Below, one piece after another: positions 43,218-52,324 of a stretch of 64,000 bases of DNA. Within the stretch, counting starts at the first letter, position 1. Every line of letters begins with the position of its first letter. The stretch comes from DASRHY01 sp035650275. GTDB taxonomy: Bacteria > Actinomycetota > Actinomycetes > Propionibacteriales > Kribbellaceae. A program made the position numbers and the translations under genes. Below the pieces are notes generated by a model that saw nothing but the letters and a program-made list of their open reading frames with translations, was not told where the DNA came from and made no database searches. The DNA is taken from positions 15,091 through 79,090 of the forward strand of contig DASRHY010000019.1 of assembly GCA_035650275.1 (NCBI GenBank), read 5' to 3'.

Positions 43218-44015
43218 CTAGCGGAACTGGTCAGCGATCGCGGGAGCCAGATAGTGGTCGCCGGTTCGCACTGCCCGAGCCGAGGCAGCGAGGGCGTCGA
43301 GGTGCCCGCGTGCCTTCCCCAGCGGCCATCGGAACGCCCGGGCCAGGTCGCGGGCGGAGGCGTCGAGCACCACGCCGACAAACAGCTCCGCAGCGGCCAG
43401 GTGATCCTGTCCTCCGCCGACGTCGAACCTTCGACAGGTCAGATCGACGAGGGCGGACGGCCATCCGGAGGCCTGTTCCTGCACGCCGGCGGTGGTGACC
43501 AGCAGTTGGCGTTGCAGCTCGACCACGGCACGCTGGTAGCGGCCGCGGTCGCCGATCACCGTTCGAAGGGTCGCACTCGGCAGGGGTCCGATGGTGAGCG
43601 CGGTGGCAATCTCGTGGGCGGCTGGCGACAGGTCGAGGTCCGCGTGGCCGTCCGTCCCACCGGTCGCTGGGTAGAGCCACTGGAGCAGTGACGGTGACAG
43701 GAACGAGCCACGACCCGCGACGAAGTTGCCATACCAGGCAAGGCTTTGGCGCGGGAGTTCGTCCTTCCAAGCCCACACGCGCTGCTCGTTTGAGCCCATC
43801 CCCGTTGCGAAAGGCTCAGCGTCCTCACCGGCTACCGCCTCCCACAAGGACGGGACGAGCACGCCCTCGGACGGGAAGAGCAGCGCGAAGCCCACGTCTT
43901 CGACGAACGCCGCTGCGCGGGCGATGGACCGCACTCGGCGCCCGCTCACCCACCAGCGTCGCTCCCGCGCCTTGCCGAGCGCGGCCCCGCCTGGCTCACG
44001 CGTCCTCGCCGGCAT
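43218..44015 (-). CDS. AlkZ-related winged-helix protein
   Basis: About 265 residues. The blocks VRSIARAAAFVEDVGFALLF, PSLWEAVAGEDAEPFATGMG and VWAWKDELPRQSLAWYGNFV are like the short AlkZ-related family, cousins of the DNA crosslink-repair glycosylase YcaQ/AlkZ. A winged-helix segment follows (PAAHEIATALTIGPLPSATL). The Q-x-Q/D catalytic motif of true AlkZ is not visible, so it may bind DNA without glycosylase activity. ATG at 44015 is the probable start; the frame upstream is antisense-like nonsense over the LuxR gene. Confidence 0.72.
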   Translation of the reverse strand: MPARTREPGGAALGKARERRWWVSGRRVRSIARAAAFVEDVGFALLFPSEGVLVPSLWEAVAGEDAEPFATGMGSNEQRVWAWKDELPRQSLAWYGNFVAGRGSFLSPSLLQWLYPATGGTDGHADLDLSPAAHEIATALTIGPLPSATLRTVIGDRGRYQRAVVELQRQLLVTTAGVQEQASGWPSALVDLTCRRFDVGGGQDHLAAAELFVGVVLDASARDLARAFRWPLGKARGHLDALAASARAVRTGDHYLAPAIADQFR

Positions 44016-44119
44016 TGAACCAGTCAACCACCCGCTGCAAAGGGGCTCCATCGCGCGCGCAGGTCCCGCTGCCGGGCGGCACCAGGCAGCATTTTGCCGG
44101 CTCGACGCGGTTCTGGCGT

Positions 44120-46879
44120 TTACGGTGCCTGGCGCCGAGCGAGCGGCCCGGCCGCAATCTGGCCGGTTCTCGCCTGCTGGTATGGGCAGCCGAGCTGGGC
44201 AAAGGTGATCGCGAGACGGACGAGGGTGTCGCGGTCGCCGGCGTTGATCGCGGCGGCGCGTTCGATGATGGCGGTCGCGATCGGATTGTCGCGGGCGGCG
44301 CGCCGGCTTCGTTCGATGCGCGCTGCCGCATCGGGGTGGTGGTCGAGTACGGCGGCCTCCGCCCACAGCGCGGCGTACCAGGGCATCCACTGTCGGCTGC
44401 CGATGGACCGGAACAGCTCGGAGTCGTCGACGTCGGCCGCGAGTCGTCGTACGGCCGCGGCCGGGTCGTTGCGGTGCAGCGCAAGCATGGCGTCGAACAC
44501 CGCGGCCCAACTCCGCTGGTGTCCGGCGAGTCCCTCGGCGTCGACGCCGAGGTCGATCGTCAGGCGCACCCAGGCCGCCCGGCGGTCGTCGTCGCCGCGC
44601 ATGCCGTGCACCATCGCAACGGCGTAGGCCGAGCGGGCCAGGTTCGGCGCGACTGGTCGTCCCGCCCGCTCCCAGCCGGTGCGGAAGCGCTCTCCGGTTC
44701 GGACGACATCGTCGAAGTGTCCGGCCAGCGCGTCGACCAGCAGACGCCGGGACATGGCCACGTGATCCTCGTCGCGGTAGAAGGGCAGGCCAGCGAGCGC
44801 CTCCGCGTGGGCGGCGGCACCGGTCAGGTCGCCCGCGTCCAGATCGACCTCCGCAGCCATGAGATGGCCGTCGCCGAACTCGAATCCGCTGAGCGGGCCG
44901 ACCGCGAGCTCCTCGAGTAGCTCGAGCCGCCTGTGCGCGACCCGCACCGCCTCGGCGACGTCGTCGTCGACGAGGCAGGTGAAGGTCAACAGGTCCAGCG
45001 CAATGCTGTGCAGGATTCCGTCGCCGGCCCGCTCGGCCAGCTCGGCGACCCGTCGGGAGTCGCCCACCGTGGGCAGGTCGCTGTACTCCGCGACCGCGAG
45101 CGCCACCTGGGCGAGCGGCGAGCCGTCCGAGAGGGCTCGGGCTTCGGCGACCAGCACGTCGCCTTCGGCTCGCGAGTGCGGTGTGGCCATGATCCCCGGC
45201 GCGCGGTTGATGTACATGGCCATCGTCGCCAGGTCCCGGGCCGCGCCGGCTCGGTCGCCGACCGTGGTCGCTGCATCGGCTGACATCCGGAACAGCCGCA
45301 GCGCGTCGTCGCCGGCGAAGCGGCTGGCTGCGGAGCCGGCGGCCAGCCTCAGATAACCCACCCGCTCGCTCACCGTTGCGGCGAGTACGGCGGCTTGCTC
45401 GTACCGTCGCTGTGCCTGCGCCGGCCGACCGCGGACGAACAGCAGCCATGCAAGGTCGGCGGCCAAGGTCGCCGCCTGAGCCAGTCGGCTCTCGTCGCCG
45501 GCGCGCCAGGTGATGGCGGCTCCGACATCGTCGGCGACTCCATCGAACCGGTCACACCAGGCTTCGTCGATCTCGGCTGTTGCGGACCGGCGAAGCGCAG
45601 CGACGGCCAGCCGGCACCACCGCTCGTGGCCGTATCGGGTCTGGTCCAGCTCACCAGCCTCGTCCAGCTGCTCGACGCCGTACTGGCGGATCGTCTCCAG
45701 CGCTCGGTACCTGGTCGGCTCGCTCCGCTCGACGACCAGCAGGCTGTGCTCAGCCAGGCGGGCCAACCCGTCGGAGATCTCCGCGCGATCGCGGCCGGCT
45801 CCCGCGACCGCACAGGCCGCGTCGACATCGAACCACGAGGCGAACACGGCGACCCGGCGCAGCAGCGCCCGATCGTCGGACGAGAGCATGTCGTAGCTCC
45901 AGCCGATGGCCTGGCGCAGCGAGCCGTGCCGGTCGGCCACCCGGGTGCCGGCGGTGAGGAACCGCAGCCGCTGATCGAGGCCCGATTCCAACCCGTCGAG
46001 GCCGAGCGCGGCGAACCGGGCCGCGGCCAGCTCGATGGCCAGTGCCATGCCGTCCAGCGCCCGGCACAGCGCCGCCACCCGCGCGGCATCCGGCGCGGTG
46101 GCGTCGCCCGTCGCGGCGGCCACTCGGGCGGCGAACAGGTCGACGGCATCCCCACCACCGCCGGCCACCGAAAGCCCGGGCACGACGTACACCCGCTCGT
46201 ACGGGAGGAGGAGCCGGGTCCGGCTCGTCGCAAGCACCGTCACCTCCGGGCAGCCCGCGATGATCCGCTCGATGCAGGCCCGGACACCGTCGAGGACATG
46301 TTCGCAGTTGTCGATGACGAGCAGCGCGTCACGGTCGGCGAGCGAGGCGACCAGCGCGACGTCGACCGACATGGTCCGCTGCTCGGGAACGCCGATCGTC
46401 TCGGCAACCGCCGCGGTGACCATGGCCGGATCGGTCAGGTGGACCAGATCCGCGAACCACACCCCGTCGCGGCGGGCCGGGGCGAGTTCGGCGGCCACGC
46501 TCAGCGCCAGCCGAGTCTTGCCGATGCCACCCGGACCGGTCGCTGTGACCATGCGGTGCTCGCCGAGCGCCGCAGCCAGCGCCATCCGCTCGGCGGTGCG
46601 ACCGATGAACGACGTGACCGGTAGCGGCAGCCCCCGCCGGCCGGACTTGACGAGAAGGCCCGGCATGGCCTCGGCGTGCCGGGCCAGGCTACGGCGATCA
46701 GGGAGTTGCAGCCTCCGCAGCATTGCCGATACGTGGCTCTCGACGGTGCGCGTCGAGATGAACAGTGCGTCGGCGATCTGCGCGTTCGTCAGGTGCCGGG
46801 CGATCAGAGCAAGTACCTCGGCCTCCCGTGCCGTCAGCTCCGTGCCCCTACCCGCACCCACCGTCGTCACGCGGTCCAT
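44120..46879 (-). CDS. LuxR-HTH / NB-ARC ATPase transcriptional regulator
   Basis: A 919-residue regulator with an unusual order: the LuxR-type HTH is at the N-terminus (LTAREAEVLALIARHLTNAQ, then STRTVESHVSAMLRRLQL, residues 14-62), followed by an NB-ARC ATPase (Walker A GPGGIGKTRLA near 115, Walker B ALLVIDNCEHVLDG) and a long helical TPR-like sensor half. GGAGG lies five bases before the ATG. It is divergent from the proline racemase gene with 79 bases between starts, and a dyad lies in that gap, so it is the probable activator of the amino-acid catabolic operon. Confidence 0.87.
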   Translation of the reverse strand: MDRVTTVGAGRGTELTAREAEVLALIARHLTNAQIADALFISTRTVESHVSAMLRRLQLPDRRSLARHAEAMPGLLVKSGRRGLPLPVTSFIGRTAERMALAAALGEHRMVTATGPGGIGKTRLALSVAAELAPARRDGVWFADLVHLTDPAMVTAAVAETIGVPEQRTMSVDVALVASLADRDALLVIDNCEHVLDGVRACIERIIAGCPEVTVLATSRTRLLLPYERVYVVPGLSVAGGGGDAVDLFAARVAAATGDATAPDAARVAALCRALDGMALAIELAAARFAALGLDGLESGLDQRLRFLTAGTRVADRHGSLRQAIGWSYDMLSSDDRALLRRVAVFASWFDVDAACAVAGAGRDRAEISDGLARLAEHSLLVVERSEPTRYRALETIRQYGVEQLDEAGELDQTRYGHERWCRLAVAALRRSATAEIDEAWCDRFDGVADDVGAAITWRAGDESRLAQAATLAADLAWLLFVRGRPAQAQRRYEQAAVLAATVSERVGYLRLAAGSAASRFAGDDALRLFRMSADAATTVGDRAGAARDLATMAMYINRAPGIMATPHSRAEGDVLVAEARALSDGSPLAQVALAVAEYSDLPTVGDSRRVAELAERAGDGILHSIALDLLTFTCLVDDDVAEAVRVAHRRLELLEELAVGPLSGFEFGDGHLMAAEVDLDAGDLTGAAAHAEALAGLPFYRDEDHVAMSRRLLVDALAGHFDDVVRTGERFRTGWERAGRPVAPNLARSAYAVAMVHGMRGDDDRRAAWVRLTIDLGVDAEGLAGHQRSWAAVFDAMLALHRNDPAAAVRRLAADVDDSELFRSIGSRQWMPWYAALWAEAAVLDHHPDAAARIERSRRAARDNPIATAIIERAAAINAGDRDTLVRLAITFAQLGCPYQQARTGQIAAGPLARRQAP

Positions 46880-46933
46880 TGTCGCCTCCGCCGCTCCGAT
46901 CCCGGTAGACAGGCAGTGGTCTCTCGCCGAGAT

Positions 46934-46953
46934 CAGCCTGGCGTGTCAGGCTG
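46934..46953. promoter_or_regulatory. Candidate operator upstream of the proline racemase operon
   Basis: CAGCCTG-GCGTGT-CAGGCTG, perfect 7-bp arms with 6-base spacer, ending five bases before the GTG start. It could be a LuxR-type binding site or a translation-blocking hairpin, because it covers the place where a ribosome-binding site should be. Confidence 0.5.
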
Positions 46954-46958
46954 CCATC

Positions 46959-47975
46959 GTGCGGCTGTCGACGATCGCGACCACGGACTACCACACGGGC
47001 GGGGAGCCGTTCCGGATCGTCAGCGACCCTCCTGTGCCGATCCCGGGTGAGACCGTGGCCGAGCGTCGCGCGCGGGCGATTGAGGACGCCGAAGTCCAAT
47101 GCCTGCGTGCGGTGCTGTGCTCGGAGCCGCGTGGCCATGCGGACATGTACGGCGGGTTCGTCGTACCGCCGGACGACGCGGGCGGCGACCTTGGGGTGTT
47201 GTTCTGGCACAAGGATGGTTTCTCAACCGCGTGTGGGCACGGCACGATCGCGCTAGGAGTCTGGGCGGTCGAGACCGGACGGGTCGCGGCGCCGGCGACC
47301 GGCAGCGCGGACGTGGTGATCGACGTGCCGTCCGGACGCGTGACCGCGCGAGTGCGCCGTGAAGACTCGCGGGTGGTCGCTGTCGACTTCGTCAACGTGC
47401 CCAGCTGGGTGGTCGCCACCGGTGTGCCGGTGGCCACCTCCCGCGGCGAGGTGTCGGTCACCGTGGCTTATGGCGGGGCGATCTACGCGACCCTGCCCAC
47501 CGCTCAGCTCGGCTTGTCAGTGACGCCGGAGCGCCTCGGTGAGCTCATCGCGCTCGGCCGCGAGATCAAGTGGGCGCTCAACGACAGCGAACACGCCGTA
47601 CACCCGACCGACCCGCGGCTCAACGGCGTCTACGGCACCATCTGGTTCGACGACCTCGGCGACGAGCCCGGGCGAGTGCACCAGCGCAACGTGACCATCT
47701 TCGCCGACGGCGAGGTCGACCGCTCCCCGTGCGGCTCGGGAACCTGCGCCCGGCTCGCCGTTCTCGCCGCCGAAGGCCGGCTACCCGCGGGCGCGGTGCT
47801 GCGCCATGACTCGATCGTCGGCAGCACGTTCACCGGGACGGTCCTGGACACGGTCGAGGTCGACGGACGTGCCGCCGTCATCCCCCAGGTCACCGGGATG
47901 GCCTACCGCACCGGCGAGCACGTGTTCTCGATCGACCCGCACGACCCGCTGGTCCCGGGGTTCGTGCTGCGGTGA
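46959..47975 (+). CDS. Proline racemase / 4-hydroxyproline epimerase
   Basis: About 338 residues, cofactor-independent racemase. Both catalytic cysteines are present: Cys92 in FSTACGHGTIALG and Cys258 in DRSPCGSGTCARLA. Two Cys mean racemase/2-epimerase; trans-3-hydroxyproline dehydratases have Thr at the first site. The partner gene starts in a GTGA overlap and encodes an ornithine cyclodeaminase-family reductase, which supports (hydroxy)proline breakdown. The GTG at 46959 starts exactly at MRLSTIATTDYHTGGEPFR, the family N-terminus. Confidence 0.88.
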   Translation: MRLSTIATTDYHTGGEPFRIVSDPPVPIPGETVAERRARAIEDAEVQCLRAVLCSEPRGHADMYGGFVVPPDDAGGDLGVLFWHKDGFSTACGHGTIALGVWAVETGRVAAPATGSADVVIDVPSGRVTARVRREDSRVVAVDFVNVPSWVVATGVPVATSRGEVSVTVAYGGAIYATLPTAQLGLSVTPERLGELIALGREIKWALNDSEHAVHPTDPRLNGVYGTIWFDDLGDEPGRVHQRNVTIFADGEVDRSPCGSGTCARLAVLAAEGRLPAGAVLRHDSIVGSTFTGTVLDTVEVDGRAAVIPQVTGMAYRTGEHVFSIDPHDPLVPGFVLR

Positions 47976-48883
47976 GGTTCCTCGACGCGGACGCCGTCTC
48001 CGCGCTCGGACCTGCCGGGGCGGTCGATGCGATCACCCAGGCTCTTCGCGGCGGGCTCGACCCCTCGGCGGACCCGGCACGGATGTCGGTCGACCTGACC
48101 AACGGCCAGTTCCTGCTCATGCCGTCGGAGACGTCAGCCGCGGCCGGGGTCAAGGTCGTGACCGTCGCCCCGGACAACCCGTCACGAGGGCTGCCACGGA
48201 TCCAGGCCGCCTACCTGCTCTTCGACCGGGACACGCTTGTGCTGCGGGCAGTCCTCGACGGAGCCGCGCTGACCACCCTGCGCACCCCGGCGGTCTCGGT
48301 CGCTGCAGTTCACCAGCGCCTACCGGCGGGCCGCCCGCTGCGGGTCGCGGTGATCGGTGCCGGACCCCAGGCCACCGGCCACGTCGCCACGCTGGCCGCC
48401 GTCCGCCCACTCGAGGAGGCCACGTACCTGGTTCGCGATCCATCACGGACACCGCTCGACGCCGTGGCCCTCGGATCGTCACAGGCCGACGAGGCGTTGC
48501 GGGCCGCCGACGTCGTGGTCTGCGCAACATCGGCGCAGGCGCCGGTGTTCGACTCCGCGCTGCTGCGCGACGACGCCGTGGTGGTCGCCGTGGGATCGCA
48601 TGAGCCTGACGCACGCGAACTGGACGCACGCCTGCTCGGTCGCGCGACGGTCGTGGTGGAGAGCGTCGCGACGGCCCTGCGCGAAGCCGGCGACGTGGTG
48701 CTGGCCATCGCCGAGGGCTCGCTGACCCCAGTGGAGCTGGTGCCCATGCGCGACGTCGTGACAAGCGCGGTGGCCGTCCCGACCGATCGCCCAATGGTGT
48801 TCAAGAGCGTTGGGATGTCCTGGCAGGACCTCGTCGTCGCCGAGGCGGTCCTGGAACACAGCGGAGGGCGACGCTCCGCCTGA
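47972..48883 (+). CDS. Ornithine cyclodeaminase / mu-crystallin family protein (pyrroline-2-carboxylate reductase-like)
   Basis: A 303-residue NAD(P)-dependent enzyme. The dinucleotide motif is RVAVIGAGPQATGHVATLAA; the substrate half has GVKVVTVAPDNPSRGLPRIQ and a Lys equivalent to the catalytic site. Members are ornithine cyclodeaminases, alanine dehydrogenases or delta-1-pyrroline-2-carboxylate reductases. Overlap by GTGA with a racemase that acts on (hydroxy)proline favours pyrroline-2-carboxylate or related ketimine reduction. Confidence 0.85.
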   Translation: MRFLDADAVSALGPAGAVDAITQALRGGLDPSADPARMSVDLTNGQFLLMPSETSAAAGVKVVTVAPDNPSRGLPRIQAAYLLFDRDTLVLRAVLDGAALTTLRTPAVSVAAVHQRLPAGRPLRVAVIGAGPQATGHVATLAAVRPLEEATYLVRDPSRTPLDAVALGSSQADEALRAADVVVCATSAQAPVFDSALLRDDAVVVAVGSHEPDARELDARLLGRATVVVESVATALREAGDVVLAIAEGSLTPVELVPMRDVVTSAVAVPTDRPMVFKSVGMSWQDLVVAEAVLEHSGGRRSA

Positions 48884-49011
48884 CCAGCCGCTCCGGCAGT
48901 CCTTCGAGCCGGCAAGCCTGGGTCCGGTCTTGAGTGCGCTAGGGTCCTCGGCGGCACTCATTGCTTCGCCGTCGTGCCTGTTCGCCGCCCGAACCATGGA
49001 AGGCCTTACCG

Positions 49012-51489
49012 ATGACCCGCCGGGTTCGTTCGTCGATCGCCAAGCTGGCCACGTTGGCCGTAGTGGCAACTGCGGTTGCCGTTGCCGTCACCACCGGTAC
49101 CTCGTCGGTCTCGGCGCCGGCCGATGCCGCCCAGGCCGCGCCGGGCGCCCGGCCGGCGGTGCGTTCCAAGGTGGCTGAGCTGCGGCTGTCCGACGCGAGC
49201 CCGGCCCGGCCGGCGCGGCTCGACGGTCGTTCCACGTCGGCGTTCTCGTTGCTGGGGATTACCTGGCAGCCGCGTGCGTCCGATGGTGTGCTCGCGCAGG
49301 TGCGGGTCCGTGCGGGCGGCGACTGGACGGGCTGGCAGACCTTGGTCGTGGATGGCGAGCACGGCCCGGACAGCGGTGCTGAGAGTGGTGACGCGGCCGG
49401 CAGGGATGGTACGGAGCCGTTGTGGGTCGGGTCAGCCGATGGCGTGCAGGCGCGAGTGGCAGCTACGGATGGTAGGCCGGTGCGCGGCGTACGGCTGTCG
49501 TTGATCGACCCTGGTGCGGCGCCGGAGGATGCCGCGTCCGCGCTGGACGCGGCGGCTACGGGTTCGACGTTCGCCGGTACCGCGACCGAGTTGCCGGCGC
49601 CATACCCGCGGCCTGCGATCGTGAACCGCGCGGGTTGGGGTGCCGATGAGTCGCTGCGCAGCTTCAACCCGGACTGCGACGTGCCGAAGCTCGGTAGCAC
49701 GATCAAGGCCGCATTCGTGCACCACACGGCGGGCAGCAACACCTACACGTCGAGCCAGTCGGCTGGCCTGATCCGCAGCATCTACGCGTACCACGTGCAG
49801 GGCCGCGGCTGGTGCGACATCGGCTACAACTTCTTGGTCGACAAGTACGGCCGGATCTTCGAGGGCCGCTACGGCGGGATCTTGTTGCCGGTGGTCGGCG
49901 CGCACACCGAGAACTACAACACCGACTCGTTCGGGGTGTCGCTGATGGGCGACTTCACCAGCACCGAGCCGACCGCCGAGATCATGCAGTCGGCCGCGAA
50001 GGTGATCGCCTGGAAGCTCGACGGGCACTACCGCGACCCCAACGGCACGGTGGTGATGAACGGCACGACGCTGAACGTGATCTCCGGCCACCGCGACACC
50101 AAGGCGACCGAGTGCCCCGGCACCCGGGTCTATGCGCTGCTGCCGGCACTGCGCTCGCGTGTCTGGGCGCTGATGGGTAGCTCAGTGGTCACTGAGATCT
50201 ACAACTTCGCGAGCCAGAACGGCGGCTTCACCGAGCTCGGTGAGCCGTACTACCTCGAGCACTCGGTGCCCGGGGGCTGGGGCACGTGGTTCGGGATGCG
50301 GGACGTGTACTGGTCGCCGGGCACCGGTGTGCACTCGGTGCTGGGGGAGATCCGCACCCTGCACCGTGGTCTCGGCAACGCCGGCGGTGTGCTCGGGTTG
50401 CCGGCGGCCGAGCAGCAGCCGGCACTGCTGTCGGGTGCCTTGGTGCAGGAGTTCAGCAAGGCCGGTGCGCAGCGCGCGGTGTACTGGAGCTCGTCCACCG
50501 GCGCCCGCGAGGTGCTGGACGCGATCTACACCAGGTACGTCGCGATGGGCAGCGAACTGTCCAAGCTCGGCCTTCCTACGACCGGCCAGCTCGCCACGCA
50601 CGTGGCCGGTGGCCGCGCGAACCTCTTCCAGCACGGCCGGATGTACTACGGCCCGACCACCGGCACGCATCCGATCATCGGCGCCTTCAACACCCAGTAC
50701 GTCCAGCCCGGCGTCTACGCACAGCTTGGCCTGCCGACCACCGACGAGTACGCCGTCACCGGCGGCTCGGCGCAGGACTTCCAGGGCGGCAGGATCACCC
50801 GGGACGCGGCCACCGAGCAGACCACCGTCACCTACAATGCCGCCGGCCCGGCGACGCGGATGACCGCACCCACCTTCTCGATCACGCTGGCGCCGAGCGC
50901 CACGATCCAGTACGCGGCCACCGACGCCGACGGAGTCGCGTCGTACGACGTGCGGTACCGCCGCTCCTCCCTCAGCGGCAGCTTCGGTGGGTTCAGCCAG
51001 CCATGGACGGGCACCACGGCGACCAGCGTCAGCCTCGGCCTGGTGTCTGGCTACGAGTACTGCGTCTCCGCGCGGGCCCGAGACACTCTCGGCAAACTCG
51101 GCCCCTGGTCCGCGGAGCGGTGCTTCGCGCGACCCGTCGACGACCGCTCGCTCACCGCAGCCAGCACAGGCTGGACCCGCGCCACCTGGTCGGCGTTCTA
51201 CCTGGGCACGGCCACCCACACCAGCAAGTACGGCGCGTCGCTCACCCGTGCGGTCCAGGCCAAACGGCTCTACCTGGTCGCCACCCGCTGCCCGACGTGC
51301 GGGACCGTCTCGGCCTACCTGAACGATCGCTACATCGGGGCCGTCGATCTCTACTCCACAACCACGGTCAGGCAGTCGATCATCGCTCTACCGACCCAGA
51401 CGGCAGTGTTCGCCGGCACCCTCAGGATCACCACCCGCTCCACCGGGAAGCTGGTCCAGATCGACGGCCTCGGCGTGCGCCGAACCTGA
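49012..51489 (+). CDS. Secreted N-acetylmuramoyl-L-alanine amidase with LGFP repeats
   Basis: About 825 residues. Signal peptide to about residue 40. After an N-terminal beta domain (about 60-165), an amidase_2/PGRP domain spans 200-380 with zinc ligands His237 (AFVHHTAG), His360 and Cys368 (SGHRDTKATECPG). Three to four LGFP repeats follow (GGVLGLPAAEQQ, SKLGLPTTGQ, AQLGLPTTDE), which bind the cell wall, then a fibronectin-III-like and a galactose-binding-like end. It cleaves the peptide from peptidoglycan outside the cell. GAAGG lies eight bases before the ATG at 49012. Confidence 0.9.
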   Translation: MTRRVRSSIAKLATLAVVATAVAVAVTTGTSSVSAPADAAQAAPGARPAVRSKVAELRLSDASPARPARLDGRSTSAFSLLGITWQPRASDGVLAQVRVRAGGDWTGWQTLVVDGEHGPDSGAESGDAAGRDGTEPLWVGSADGVQARVAATDGRPVRGVRLSLIDPGAAPEDAASALDAAATGSTFAGTATELPAPYPRPAIVNRAGWGADESLRSFNPDCDVPKLGSTIKAAFVHHTAGSNTYTSSQSAGLIRSIYAYHVQGRGWCDIGYNFLVDKYGRIFEGRYGGILLPVVGAHTENYNTDSFGVSLMGDFTSTEPTAEIMQSAAKVIAWKLDGHYRDPNGTVVMNGTTLNVISGHRDTKATECPGTRVYALLPALRSRVWALMGSSVVTEIYNFASQNGGFTELGEPYYLEHSVPGGWGTWFGMRDVYWSPGTGVHSVLGEIRTLHRGLGNAGGVLGLPAAEQQPALLSGALVQEFSKAGAQRAVYWSSSTGAREVLDAIYTRYVAMGSELSKLGLPTTGQLATHVAGGRANLFQHGRMYYGPTTGTHPIIGAFNTQYVQPGVYAQLGLPTTDEYAVTGGSAQDFQGGRITRDAATEQTTVTYNAAGPATRMTAPTFSITLAPSATIQYAATDADGVASYDVRYRRSSLSGSFGGFSQPWTGTTATSVSLGLVSGYEYCVSARARDTLGKLGPWSAERCFARPVDDRSLTAASTGWTRATWSAFYLGTATHTSKYGASLTRAVQAKRLYLVATRCPTCGTVSAYLNDRYIGAVDLYSTTTVRQSIIALPTQTAVFAGTLRITTRSTGKLVQIDGLGVRRT

Positions 51490-51569
51490 ACAAGTCATAG
51501 GTGCCCGGCGGTATCGTCTGACGCAGGTTGACCTCGGGGTGGTCGGCTGTCGCGTAAGGCAGGACGAGC

Positions 51570-52262
51570 ATGGGAGATCGGATGAGGCAGCAGCCGCCGG
51601 TGAGAACGCCGCCTTCCCTCGACGGCCTCGATGTCACCGGTACCCCGCATGCGCAGTTCCTCGCGACCGAGCACTGGAGCTTGCTCGCCACCCGCAGCAT
51701 GACCTGGAACGAGATCTTCAGCCGGACCGGCACCTATCTGACCGTTCTCTCGGCCACCGTCATTGCACTCTCGCTGGTGGCGAATGCGACCGGCTTCGGA
51801 CAGGATTTCCGGACGTTCGCGCTGCTGATCCTTCCCGTTGTGCTACTCGTCGGCGTGGGGACGTTCTTCCGCCTGATCGAGGCGGATATCGAGGACGCCT
51901 GGCTGGTGATCGGTATGAACCGGCTACGGCATGCCTACGTCGAGCTCGCACCAGAGCTGGAACCGTACTTCGTCGCGAGCCATCACGACGACGGGCCGGG
52001 CCTGCTGCGCACCTACGCCTTTCGCAGCCGGGTCGGCCTGACCCACTGGCTCTCGGGGTCGCCGGTCATCGTGGGCATCATCGACGCCGTCGTCACGGGC
52101 GTGCTGGCCGCGGTCGTCTGCCAGGCCCTGGGCGCCGGGGTCGTGCTGCGCACGATCGTCGGTGTCCTCGCCGCCGTCGGGGCCGCGGTCTTGCTCGGCA
52201 GCGTGGGCTACCGAAAGGTCCATCAGGTAAGCCGTGACTACCGTCCGCGCTTCCCGAGCTGA
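51570..52262 (+). CDS. Four-helix integral membrane protein, unknown function
   Basis: A 230-residue membrane protein. Two helices near residues 55-100 (LTVLSATVIALSLVANATGF, FALLILPVVLLVGVGTFFRL) and two near 160-205 (VIVGIIDAVVTGVLAAVVCQ, TIVGVLAAVGAAVLLGSVGY) with an acidic cytoplasmic loop between (DIEDAWLVIGMNRLRHAYVE). The N-terminal RSMTWNEIFSRTGTYL looks conserved-type. No catalytic motif. AGGA lies five bases before the ATG at 51570. Confidence 0.72.
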   Translation: MGDRMRQQPPVRTPPSLDGLDVTGTPHAQFLATEHWSLLATRSMTWNEIFSRTGTYLTVLSATVIALSLVANATGFGQDFRTFALLILPVVLLVGVGTFFRLIEADIEDAWLVIGMNRLRHAYVELAPELEPYFVASHHDDGPGLLRTYAFRSRVGLTHWLSGSPVIVGIIDAVVTGVLAAVVCQALGAGVVLRTIVGVLAAVGAAVLLGSVGYRKVHQVSRDYRPRFPS

Positions 52263-52324
52263 CCGCCCGGCCCGGTCTGGCGCCAGTCCCAGCCCTCTAC
52301 GGCCGCGGCTTTGATCGATCGTTG

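Noticed and set aside
46035..46958. Upstream 308 codons of the frame that contains the proline racemase
   Set aside because: Antisense to the LuxR/NB-ARC gene; racemase homology begins only at 46959.
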